Assembly (NCBI RefSeq): GCF_001039355.2
Contig: NW_019773947.1
Coordinates: forward strand, 442,969-506,968
Length of the DNA stretch: 64,000 nt
Reading direction: 5' to 3'
DNA from: Lingula anatina
Taxonomy: Eukaryota; Brachiopoda; Lingulata; Lingulida; Lingulidae
This document shows positions 11,137 to 22,100 of this stretch, piece after piece. The notes under the pieces were generated by a model that saw only the letters and a program-made list of their open reading frames with translations, had not been told where the DNA came from and ran no database searches. Numbering within the stretch: the first letter of the stretch is position 1; each line of letters begins with the position of its first letter. Both the position numbers and the translations under genes were made by a program.

Positions 11137-14100
11137 CTTTGAATTTTCGTGGCAGCTTTGGATGCCTCGTTCGATCTTTCTCTGGACCTGTACCCACGCC
11201 ATATACTGGGAAAAATTGAGAATCAAGGTGTTGAAATAAAAACCAACTTTTAGTATATAATCTTCAAAAAGCAAATATTATGTAACACTTGCTGTAAGAA
11301 TGTTAGGTTACTTAGAATTTACTAGGCGAATGTGTCCATCAACTAGGAGAATGGTACTTCCGGACTCATCCAACTTAATCACATTCCACATAAAAATATG
11401 AATTGTATGTGTCATCGTATTTGAATTAAAACCCAACAGTTTAAAGGACTGGTAACACATATGCATACATGCATTAATATACACATTATGCATTATTATC
11501 GTATAACCATACCATCTTAACGCTGCAGATACCCGTTTCACTTTTCCCTTTCCACATATCCATCCATTCAAATTATCAGTCATACACCATACCATCCAAC
11601 AAGTCAAACATTGTACATGCTTCTGTTTGTTCCTCACTGTCACAAAACCCATGATATTTGATCATAACTGTGCCAGTGAACGTTTGGGGTAGAGCAAAGG
11701 TGACTTCTGACTAATAAGTTAAACAGAAGGATGGACAATAGGCTTTTGCAATGTTATTTCTTAAACGATACACGCTGGGCAAAAAAAGAAGACAAAATGG
11801 CTTTCTGTGACTGTCTGTTATTTATCATCCCCTCTCTTTTGGGACGAAAGTCGGGTATCGTGTTATCCTGCTCTGTTATGCCACTCGCACATCAGTGCGT
11901 TCGTGAGTCAGTGTTTCTGTGCGTTAATATATAATTTCCGATATCTCCTCTTAGATTCCAGATTTAGTGACCTGTCATAAGGGATGTGCATGGGTTTTTT
12001 AGAATTTTAATGTGCCTGGGGATTGGGCTGTCCCTGGGGGTGGTTTATATAAATTCTTTTCACAATGAAATTTCCGCTTTATCCTCCTAAACGATTAGAG
12101 TCAGGAAGTTGAAACTTTAGTTATCGATAGACCTATCATCAGGGATGTTCATGGGCATTTCAGAGATTTAGTGCAACAGGGGCTGGGCTGTCCTTGGGGG
12201 GGGGGTGTTTTGATTTTAAATTCTTTTCAGATCGTATTTTCCGCCATCTCCTCCTAGACCATTAGGGGTAGGAAGTTAAAATTTTAGTGATTGGTAGACC
12301 TATCATCAGAGATGTGCACGGGCATTTCAAAATTTTAGTGCAACATGGGGTTGAGCTGTTCCTGGGGGTGGCTGATTCTAAATTCTTTTCATATTGATGT
12401 CTTCTAACTTCTCCAAGATCGTTAAAATGAGGACATTTAAACTTTGGGGATTGGCCTTTTAGCACAGGTCTACATCGGCACTTCAGAATTTTAGTGCCCC
12501 TTGGCATAGGGCTGTCCCTGGGAGCAGATGATTCTAATTCTTTATTTCATGGGAATTTCTGCTATTTCTTCATAGGCCATTGGAGAGAAGAAGTTAAAGC
12601 TTATAGGGAAATAATAGACCAATCATAAGGGATTTGCATGGACACATTGGCATTTTGTTGCGTCTTAGGGTAGGGCTGTCCCTAGGAGTGGATGATTCAA
12701 AATTTCTATATTGTAACTTCAGCTATCTCCTCCTGGACCATTAGCAAGGAAGAGCAAGGAAGTTAAAACTTTTGGGATTGATAGACCTATCATCAGGAAT
12801 GTTGATGGGTCATTCATAATTTATATGCTCATGGAGGTTGGGCTGTCCGTTGAGGTGGAGTGGGGTTTATGATGTTATTGAGGATTATTTGCAAAATGTA
12901 TACATACAGGACCCAGGCATTACAAAAGATATTAAGGGAATGAGCTCCCTGAGAGTGAGCTATACATTACAATGTGGGGAAGTGCGGAGTTATGGATGGC
13001 AAACCATAGACACCATCTTGTTTTAATTGGATATATACGATGCAGAAACTCAGGTGTAACAGCTAGAAAATGGAGGACAAAATTAAGAAAAAAAGACTTC
13101 TTGAATTTCCAGATCATTACGTAAATGTATCTATCGCATACTCAGTTAAGTATAATATAAGTGGTCGGGGGCGGACGCAATTCTTTTTCTTCTCACTGTC
13201 CGTCAGTGTGTCCTCATCTTTGTCTTCATTCTGGTCCTTTGATGACGTCATACCAGTACCGTGGACTTGTATTGCTGGCATACATATTTCGTCTCCCTAA
13301 ATTATTATATATAATATGTATGATCACCAAGATCTACAAAAATAAAGGCAATTGTAGTCTCATTTGTCTTATGCCCGTCTTTGAGGTTGATTTGCCAGTG
13401 TTTAAAAACTTATTATTATCTGATTTTGAAAATTTTTTTTGTGGGTCACCTCACAAAGAACATTTGAGAAATGTCAGTCATTCACACGTTTAGTGTAATA
13501 ATTGCATTACTGTCTTATAGCAACTTTTTAATTACTGTTGATTTTTTTCCATATTGGAGTTGAGAAAATAATGGGGCATATCAGCATTATGCAAATATTT
13601 CTCAAAATTTGTGCGTCAGGGTGATTAACGTTCTTCTTATTGTCACTGACATAATGATATAGATTTGGATGAAATTTTGTCAATCATTTACGTATTAGAT
13701 TTGATGGTTTGGAAGTGTTTTTACTTAATTGTAGAAAAGTCAAAAGCACGAAAACAAATGTTTGATAACATTTCTGTTACAACTTCGGTCTGCTTATTTT
13801 ACAGAATGTGAAATATGATTTTACTTCGGGAAAAAACACATATCATTTCTTTTCCCCGTTGGACTAGAGAGGGCGACACAGTAGGAAGTAGCCAAGACTT
13901 GTTTGAAGTACATACTTTTCTCGACTTTTTTTACAGTTATAACTTAGTTTTAAGGATTGAAAACTTGTCAGTAATTGATCAATTAATTAAGAGAAACGCC
14001 ATTGGTTATTGGTATCGCACGTAAAACTTTTTTTGGGATAGTAGTAAATATAACTGATGAAGATGATGTCGGACCAAATAATAATGATAATAATAATATT

Positions 14101-14254
14101 ATCGTAATCAAATTAACAAATATGTGAATGATTTGTTCGAAACCCCCCATACCTGCAGTAGCTCGAACATAACGTGGATATCCTTATCGCAAGCATCCAG
14201 CTGAGCCACTGAGTCCCCGTACACTGCAGCTAAGACTTCAACATCCTCCGCCAT
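11137..14254 (-). CDS. Unidentified helical protein, first two coding exons (3'-incomplete model)
   Basis: Exon 1 (14254-14153, 34 codons) starts MAEDVEVLAAVYGDSVAQLD in a good initiation context (GCGCAATGG) and ends at a GT donor in phase 0. Exon 2 (11205-11137, 23 codons) follows the acceptor TTTTTCCCAG and reads YMAWVQVQRKIERGIQSCHE, ending in phase 0 at GTAAGA. The join gives 57 residues of mostly helical, charged sequence with no family I recognise. Later exons were not found; they may lie between 11136 and 9400, or this may be a short gene. It cannot splice directly to the exon at 9392-9046, because that exon has an upstream in-frame stop and no acceptor. The intron contains a satellite array. 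Confidence 0.55.
11935..12870. repeat. Diverged ~163-bp tandem satellite, about six units
   Basis: The phrase GGGCTGTCCCTGGGGGTGG recurs, with variation, near 12024, 12184, 12353, 12510, 12674 and 12840, a spacing of 157-169 bases. A second phrase, AGACCTATCATCAGGGATGT, recurs with the same period. Units differ by many substitutions, so this is an old array, inside the intron between 14153 and 11205. Confidence 0.85.
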
Positions 14255-14708
14255 TGCGCTCACAGTGAGTCACTTACACCTCCCTAAACCTTCTATCATT
14301 CAGCTGTCACTTGGTTAACGTAATTATTCTGTACCGTCCCAGATAGGCACAAAAAACTCAGTTTAATATTCATTATATTAGATCAGTCGATCCGTGGTCG
14401 AACATATGCACAATTTCTTAGTCGGTTGTGTCATGCATAGCTCAAAGTATTCTGTAACGAATTCGCTCTGCCGCTTTCGAATTTGTTGAATGCTTGTTCT
14501 TCATCTAAACCACACAAATAACTTCCTTGATACATGTTTTGAAAAGTTAGGTCACAAAAACATCGACCGGTGCCATACTGTGAGCAAGTATTTCAAAACA
14601 TGGCTCAAATCTATACAACTTAAAACAACTTGTCTACAGCAGCATGCGTAACTGCCTCATACCGGTCGTTTCCTGTTTACGTGTTGTTCAATTTTTTAAA
14701 TCGGATAA
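14255..14708. other. Gap between two minus-strand genes
   Basis: This holds the presumed 5' UTR and promoter of the gene starting at 14254 and the 3' flank of the small gene ending at 14740. No further exon is visible. Confidence 0.5.
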
Positions 14709-14714
14709 TTTATT
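14709..14714 (-). terminator. Poly(A) signal of the small myristoylated-type gene
   Basis: AATAAA on the minus strand begins 26 bases after the stop codon at 14740, close but plausible. It supports reading 14922-14740 as the terminal exon. Confidence 0.5.
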
Positions 14715-14739
14715 GATATTGCATTGGTCGTCCTTTGTA

Positions 14740-16789
14740 CTACTTAGCGCACCGACGCCCTACCTTCTGCATCAAAAAAGAAGACTTCGTTAAATCAATG
14801 CAATCCTTAATCACCGGCGCATTGATCTCTGGAGGAAATTGACCCCAAACGCCCTGTTTTGATTGCGTGGATGCGAATAAATTGTTAGGATGAGACCTTG
14901 GTTTCCTGGGGCGAAGGTGAAACTTGAAAGTACCCAGTTTAATATGAACATATTTATGAGATGTTTAATATCATATCGCAATATTTATAATAGCAAAACC
15001 CACAATCAGCAAAGGGAAACCATTAGGTTGATGGCAAAGGCCTACATAATGACATTAAGAAATTAAGAGTTTTTTCTTCGGATCGTCCCATATACATTGT
15101 ACTTTTTTTAGTTAGGAAAATATGCCCAAAAAGACAGTGGTGTGAAGGCAATGCATTTGCCCTTTTCGCCTTTCCAACATACCAGTTGTGTACAGATTTG
15201 TGCCAGAGAAAAAATAATTATTACTTGACTCACGACGCATGCAGCAGAAAAAAATGTCTGTCTCGTGTAATGAAGTATCACTAACAAAATCAAGCAGTTG
15301 ATTAAAACCGCCATCGATTGTCCGGGAAATGAATCCAAATCATCAATACAGAAGTCACTTTTAACCACCCAAAGAAAGGAGTGATATTATTGGCGCGAAA
15401 TGCGCTAGAGAATGGAACTTTTAACTGCAAATTATCACTGGTATAAAATAAATGCTACCGGGGACACCATTTTAGTCAAAGCACATGATCAAACCATTAT
15501 CTACTGGTCATTTTCCCTTCCATCTCTTTCACTCTCTTTCTCTCTCTTTCTCTGCTTACGACTGTATTTTCAGCACGGCCACCATTGCTCTACCATCTGC
15601 TAGTGGGTCGGCGCACTGTAGTGATGTTCGGTTGGTATTTACAGGGGCTTAAATGAACAGAGTGGGTGGGGTCTGAGTAAGATATGCAATTTAAAACCAG
15701 TAGTATAATTGTAATATAAAAGCTAAGACTGTGTTTTAATTAAGATTGCAGAATTTGCTATATCAGCCTCGACAATATAAGAAAACAAAATGTTCAGTAT
15801 AAGCTTAATGTGCTTTAAACATAAATGGTACAATAATATTATGGGTCTTTTAGATAATTTTATTCCTTATAAGTATAAAGTGTATAGATTCCATATGAAT
15901 CATTTTAACATACCTTTTCCGTTTCCACCCTGAGCGCTTGTTGCGGTAGCTGCACCTTTACCCTGGCTGCAATAACAAACCAATAAACGCAACTGACACA
16001 GTGCAATTGTCCAGACTTTCAAGAGTGACAAATATTGTGTCAAACTGAATGTTTGCAGATCATGCTGTTTGTAAGGTTTATTATACTTTCTTTGCAACAT
16101 ATATTGAATATACTATATAAATACATAGACATGATAAAAACACATACGTGTATATATTATAAATCTCACACATTGCTTGTTTGCAATATATGCATTGATA
16201 ATATTACGGGTCTTTTCAATCCTAATTCCTTGTCATCTCCCTGAGGAAAATACAACCCGAGCTGCGGCATACGTGGCGCTCAGAGTTATCATTAACAATG
16301 ACCAGCTTCAATACCATATGGCCAGGTTATTTTCCCTATTTCAACCCAAACTTAGATCCCATTCCCAAAGACACCATCATTCTGCGTGGATCGATCCAAC
16401 TCTGCGGGGATTCTCGCTAAGTGCAATCAGCTTAACTGAACGACACACCTTCTCTTGTTTTCAACGTACTTGTATAATCACCAGCTTTTCTATTTATTTC
16501 ACTCCAGTATGAGGCGTCTCATGCAGTTTAAAAACTGACTGTGCACAGTCAGCGAGAGGCCCCGTATAGTTGGGTTGATCCACGTAGACCGATGGTGCTA
16601 TGGGAATGGGGCCTTAGTGAGATACACTTAAAATGGAGAAATGATTTTGGAAATACTTTTCTCAATTTGACAAAAATTAGCTTACACACACAAAAAAGTT
16701 AATACTAGAACATTTATACGGGGCAAAACAAGCATAGCTGGCACAACTAACCTTGCATTTTTCTTCTCTTTTGATGCACCTGATCCCAT
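14740..16789 (-). CDS. Small basic protein with N-myristoylation-type start (3 exons, 89 aa)
   Basis: Exons are 16789-16752, 15962-15914 and 14922-14740 (stop TAG), with matching phases 2 and 0. The product starts MGSGASKEKKNA, a textbook N-myristoyltransferase context (Gly2, Ser at position 6, following lysines), so membrane tethering is inferred. The rest is basic and then hydrophobic-mixed: FHLRPRKPRSHPNNLFAS, GVWGQFPPEINAPVIKDCID, and a C-terminus VGRRCAK. An alternative acceptor at 15966 would give a Gly/Ala-rich segment (QGKGAATATSAQGGNGKG) but then leaves a phase that does not fit exon 3. A GT after LMQK (14763) could instead be a donor to further exons. I do not recognise the family. 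It is about 2.2 kb from NOS1AP, divergently oriented. Confidence 0.55.
16358..16611. mobile_element. MITE-like element with ~60-bp inverted arms
   Basis: The arm 16358-16418 (starting CCCATTCCCAAAGACACCAT) is the imperfect reverse complement of 16551-16611 (starting AGCGAGAGGCCCCGTATAGT). The spacer includes TTGTTTTCAACGTACTTGTA, which recurs near 38729 beside a second copy of the right arm, so this is an interspersed family. No coding capacity. Confidence 0.75.
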
Positions 16790-18810
16790 GTTGGCCTTGT
16801 GGAGAGAATTTTAAGTTGTATCTACGCCGTCTCTTCTGAGTGAAACGTCAAAACCGATCGCGGAGTGGTGACTCGCCACGCTTCAGAAATTTGGGAAGAG
16901 ATCGCGTCGCTGCTATGATTTCTGAAGACCAGTTATTTCCATGTTCTTGAAGTCCTTGTATGGCCAGCTATTTGCTTGATCAACAGGGTCAATTTTTCAT
17001 ACCTTTAAATTCTTAAAGGAAACCGTTTGCATAAACATTAATAGACAAGATGTCAAATATACATGTACTGAGACGCTTACTGCATCAGTCTCTCTTCAGT
17101 AGGTGGGTCGATCGCCATTAGAAACGATTGTCATCAGTGAAATAATTGCCTGCAGTTACATAGAAATTTAGTTGTATGTTCCCTTTTCATTTTAATACCC
17201 ACGTGAATCGAACTTAGCACACCTGATATTTACATGGTGTATTGTGCGCCTAAATAATCTAGCTATAATAAATATGGATGGTTGGGCTGGTCAGTTCAAA
17301 ACATTGTAAAAACATTTGCCGCATGGGTGGACGATAAGTTCTGCCTTCTCCAACACAATCGATTTATACTTCATATGAAAATACGAGAAACCCCAAACTG
17401 GACTCGTGAAAATGATGTAACCGACCGTAGCGTTAAATCTTCCATTAAAATAAACCAACTTGAATCTCGGAGTTAGCTAGGTTTTCAAATTGTTTAGCTG
17501 ATTATTCAACTAGAAGAAGACACGCCAAACACAAAATATTGTTTATGGGACAATTAAATTTCCATATGTGTGATTTAAACGATTTTTCAGCAACACAAAC
17601 GTTTTAAAAACGGGTGGGAATATGTCAAGAAAAATACGATATCGGAAATAAAGTAATAAATTCACACTTGGAGAATTATAAAGATATTATCAAAATTTAA
17701 GTCCTTGCGTACAGTGTAGGCCGAAGTCTCTTTAAAAGCAGCCCCATAAAGCCGTTGTCCAGGGGCGGATTTAGGCCGTCTTCTGGGTCTTCCGGAAGAC
17801 GGTCAGATTTTCAAGTTTACATTGACGGGTATCTAATTTTTTTCTGTCGGAAGACAGTCAGAAATAGTGGATGGATCAACAAAGATAATTTGGAAGACCG
17901 TCAGAAAATATCTCTGGATCCGCCCCTGGTTGTCTGCTATATAGGCCTAGGCCTAGCTCTTATGCAGATTTATTTCATTTTTCCCCTCAAGATGTCTAAA
18001 CTGAGTCTGTAGAATTGGTACTTTCATGTATTAAAAGTTCTTTGATATCAAAGTAAGCACTATTGAATAATCATTCTCGTCTGACACGAGTAAAAGTGTT
18101 TGCTGAACAATTTTGCGGAATTGCTTCGTGAAAATGCTTGAGATGCGCTGGATCACAACAGATGCAATCATCAGTTTCGGAGGCAGATTAGACAAGAAGA
18201 TACCCCCTCCCCACCTTTGTTGGGTCCGCCCATTTAACTTTTTTTTTCTTGGCGTCCTGGCGCTGACTGAAATAGATAGGGATACTTTTTCAAATAGAAA
18301 AACAAAGGGACTTCTCTGGCAACTTAAGGAAATAAATGACAAAGTTTTTCGTTCAACCTTGCGTGTATTTCTACAAATTATAGAAGGACAATATTGAGAT
18401 TGAATAAATTATAGTTTTATTTGCACTAATTCTGCCTAATTGTTAATTGCACCTAAAAACAATTTTCTTGTTTCGTTCCCCCTTCTTATCCCAACCCCTT
18501 GGCGTGCCATGTTGGCTTTCAAAAATCGATCAGTCGTGCTCCTTTGGCAGTGGGCTACTTGAATTATAGGATAGTTTTTCGAGATTTATTTGAAACGATG
18601 CTTAGGCGATTGGGACGAATGCCCCCATGGGTTTATTTGAGGAACGGTACAATTGATCAGTTTTGGACTTTTGAAATAGTTTTGCAGGTTATTTTAAGTA
18701 TATTTTAATAAAATACACAATCAGAATACCGTTGTGTAAATGCTGTGTAATAACTAAAATAAAAGCCATTCAAGTTCGTGACTCATTCGTCCCTGGAGTA
18801 AATTGGAGTA
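16790..18810. other. Divergent intergenic region
   Basis: This lies between the minus-strand small gene and the plus-strand NOS1AP leader. Apart from the TIR element at 17759-17929, I see no gene; open frames such as 18113-18397 and its antisense lack family signatures or splice logic. Confidence 0.55.
17759..17929. mobile_element. Non-autonomous element, CCAGGGGCGGAT terminal repeats
   Basis: The 171-bp unit begins CCAGGGGCGGATTTAG and ends with the reverse complement of CCAGGGGCGGATCCAG (14/16 matches). It is flanked by TTGT on both sides (17755-17758 and 17930-17933), a likely 4-bp target duplication. Inside are repeated GGAAGAC/GTCAGA phrases. No coding sequence. Confidence 0.75.
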
Positions 18811-18814
18811 TCGT

Positions 18815-18839
18815 CACGTGACTTCGCGCGACCGGAAGT
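18815..18839 (+). promoter_or_regulatory. E-box and ETS-type sites at the NOS1AP 5' end
   Basis: A palindromic E-box CACGTG (18815-18820) and ACCGGAAGT (18831-18839), a classic ETS/GABP core, lie 350 bases before the start codon, with GCGCG between them. Such pairs mark TATA-less metazoan promoters. Factor identity is inference. Confidence 0.45.
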
Positions 18840-18848
18840 TACCGCAAC

Positions 18849-19108
18849 ATGGAGGAGTAAAGAAAGTTTTTACGCTCTTCGTTCCTGAGGTGTTTTTTGC
18901 AAGAATTTTGGCATTTTGAAAGAGATCGCATGTATAATAGCTAATGTGAACCTAATGCACTTCTGGAGTTGTTAGCATTAGCTTTAAATTTAGACTTTCG
19001 AACACTGGGCTGCACAAATCTCCTGTGTAAATTTGAAGACTCGCGGCACTGGATTTAAATCAAGCACTTTGGCCTTGCTCTACAAGGTCGATGGAGAGCT
19101 ACTGTTAG
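18849..19108 (+). promoter_or_regulatory. Leader with short upstream ORFs
   Basis: If transcription starts near the ETS site, the leader holds upstream ORFs of 3 codons (18849-18860, ATG GAG GAG TAA) and 5 codons (19091-19108). They could damp translation of NOS1AP; the transcription start is not known. Confidence 0.35.
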
Positions 19109-19189
19109 CGAAACACAGAATCACGTATGCCTTATGGATTAGCCGTCTCTGGCAACGATAGCCTCAGAAGAATGCCAGAATCAAAGAAA

Positions 19190-22100
19190 ATGCCGTCCAA
19201 GAAGCAGTACGATCTTGTGTCGGACGATGGTTACGACAGTAGGATTCCTTTGCACAACGAAGAGGCTTTCCAACATGGGATATCCTTCACTGCCAAGGTA
19301 TGTGGATAAGAGATTATTCAGATCAAAATGTAAGGTTTTGTTACGTGAAAACTTATTACTTTTTATGTACAGACACAGATGTGTCTGTACATATAGCCAT
19401 CATCTGCGTCTGTCGTCGCCGTCGTCGCCGTCGTCGCTGTCGTCGCCGTCGCCGTGCACTTTTACCGATAACACGATAAGTGGAAAACCATTTTACCTTT
19501 TGACTTGAAACTTGCAGAACTGATGAATATTCATAAATCAGCATGATCGGGTCACTTTTAGGGAATTTATGCTGTTTTTTCACTTTTTTCAGCATATATG
19601 CAGCACCGATAACACGATAAGTGGAAAACTATTTTACCTTTTGACTTGAAACTTTCAGAACTGATGAATATTCATAATACGCAGGTCAAGTTCGAAAATC
19701 AGCATGATCGGGTCACTTATAGGGAATTTATGCTGTTNNNNNNNNNNNNNNNNNNNNNNNNNNNNNNNNNNNNNNNNNNNNNNNNNNNNNNNNNNNNNNN
19801 NNNNNNNNNNNNNNNNNNNNNNNNNNNNNNNNNNNNNNNNNNNNNNNNNNNNNNNNNNNNNNNNNNNNNNNNNNNNNNNNNNNNNNNNNNNNNNNNNNNN
19901 NNNNNNNNNNNNNNNNNNNNNNNNNNNNNNNNNNNNNNNNNNNNNNNNNNNNNNNNNNNNNNNNNNNNNNNNNNNNNNGAACTTTTAAATGTAGCTATTC
20001 TGAATTAGAATTCAACACAGAATTTTAAACAATGACAATATTAGAACACAAGGGATCTCTTCTTCATGAAAGTGTAGACTGTAGTTGATTTTTGTAATTT
20101 GAAATAGCTCACAAAAATATTTGAGTTGACATCAAAAATAACTTCCTATTATGTACATATTTAGTAAAAAGTTAAATTTTACCATGAATAAATAATTAAT
20201 TGTACTTTTTTAATGGCTTCTGTGTAAGTTTTGCACTGTGGACAAATTTTCCGTCCGTAATTTTCCGTCCGTAATCTGACATGATTTTTTAAACTTCAAA
20301 AATTTCCTAACAAAAAAAAATTTTTTTAATAACCCTTTACATTTCTAGTAACTAGAATAATGAAATTGTCATGCCAATGCAGTTTTATCTTTAAAAAGCC
20401 ACAAACAGAGCAGAGTTTTGAAGTTGAAGTTGATTAATAAAAATTCTTGTCCATTTTTTTCCGTCCGTAATGGTGATCAATAACCAATATTTCTCAAAAA
20501 CTAATAGATGTTATTTCAAGTTTTTTGGTCAGAAGTTTAGGCTTGCACTAATCAATATTCCTGCCAAATTTGAACAATTTATGTATTATAGTTCTTGTAG
20601 AATTTATTTTTAAAGTGTCAAAATTCCATCCGTAATGCAAAACGAATACCACGGAATGCCCCATTAGTAGATTAGATTCCAGTGCACACCTAACAATAGC
20701 AAAAAATATAGGGAAATACATCTGTTAAAGAAGAGAGGATCCATCTTGTACACAGACAGGTAACTGAGCTGTTTTTGTTGTGTACAAAAAGCAAGGCCTG
20801 GTTCTGTGTTAAAAATAGTCTGTTAGTTAATGAGTGGCCCTTCTAATTGATGGGTTTTACCTGTAGGGCAGGAGGCAGCTGGACTGGGGTCCATTCCTAG
20901 ACTTTGTGGATCACACATTACAATAGTGGTTCTAGCTGGGACTCGATACACCTTCATATATAGTACTGGATCTTGAGTTCCTCTTAACCTGTTGTCAGGT
21001 TAATTATAGTGACGGGAGTCTGAAACTTTTCTATAGAAAGACTTGTGGGGTGGTCTACACTAGCAACTGGTTTTGTTTGAAATGTGTTGATGAAGTTCTT
21101 GGGAAGTGTATTAAGCATTGGTGAGAGGAGTATGGCCAGGAGCAACTCTCTCTCTTGCTCGCATGCATGCACACACACACACATGCACATGTACATTGTA
21201 GTATTTGTTGCACTATGTGAATTCAATTAAATGTGTGCATTTATCTCGGCACATTTGTTTTAATCTCTGTAGGCACCAGGGCATCATGTTCTGAACACAA
21301 TTGTAGGTGTTGCAAATACAGACCACACATATTTACCATCATAAACCTTGAGTAGGTTTTCTTAAAACCTGTGAAAAATTTAACAGGGTGCCTGTGCCCT
21401 TTTTGTTTATGCATCACACTTGGAGCTTTAAAGCCTCCAAAAACCATAAATGACTTTGTTTAAAGGGATAATAACTCTTTGTATGAGATCTATATTTCAC
21501 AATAAAAACATTGTGAATAACTCATAGAAATATAATATATTCTGTTTTACCACAAAAAACGGCAGTTAAAGCTATTATTCTGATATTTGAGCTTGTCTTT
21601 GGACCACGTGACCTCCATTGATGGCTATACTCTTAAAATCTCTTAAGAGATTTGAACTAAAAACCAAACTTTTTAGGAAAAAAGCAGGGACTAACTTTGA
21701 ATGTAAAAATGGATTCATTAACCATTGGTAAGTATGGGAAAATTGTTGTTTACTCCAGGAAAATTCATTTTTTGGCCGATACGAAGAGTTATTATCCCTT
21801 TAAGAACATTATTTGTTGGGGTTAATCTCCAAAAGGTCATCTTTTTCAAGCCATGAAGCAAACATAAAATAACTCTTTACAGCTCGTGCTGACCTCGTGG
21901 GCTTACTGCACACATGTGGTGCTTTTTTCCCCCAACTAGAATCAGGTCAGCAGTGCTCAGTCAGCTGTAGAACCAGTTTGTGAAGCTCTTCATATTTTCC
22001 CATAATAAGCATTGAATTCTGGTCTTGTGTGAGGTCTTGAACTGTAGCTCAGTGGTGTCAAGTCTATCAGCCTCGGGCAGTCAAACCTATACAGTTAGAT

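Noticed and set aside
13242-13249. Isolated CRE palindrome
   Set aside because: Intronic, single, and not near any start site; likely chance.
9046-14254. Joining the exons at 14254 and 11205 to the gene starting at 9392
   Set aside because: The 9392 exon has an in-frame TGA upstream with no acceptor between it and the ATG, and the internal acceptors are in the wrong phase.
15108-15368. 86-codon hydrophobic minus-strand frame between exons of the small gene
   Set aside because: Lies in an intron, has no family likeness, and no splice signals in phase.
22036-22095. tRNA-like A box (TAGCTCAGTGG)
   Set aside because: No matching B box or cloverleaf follows; at most a very old tRNA-derived SINE fragment.
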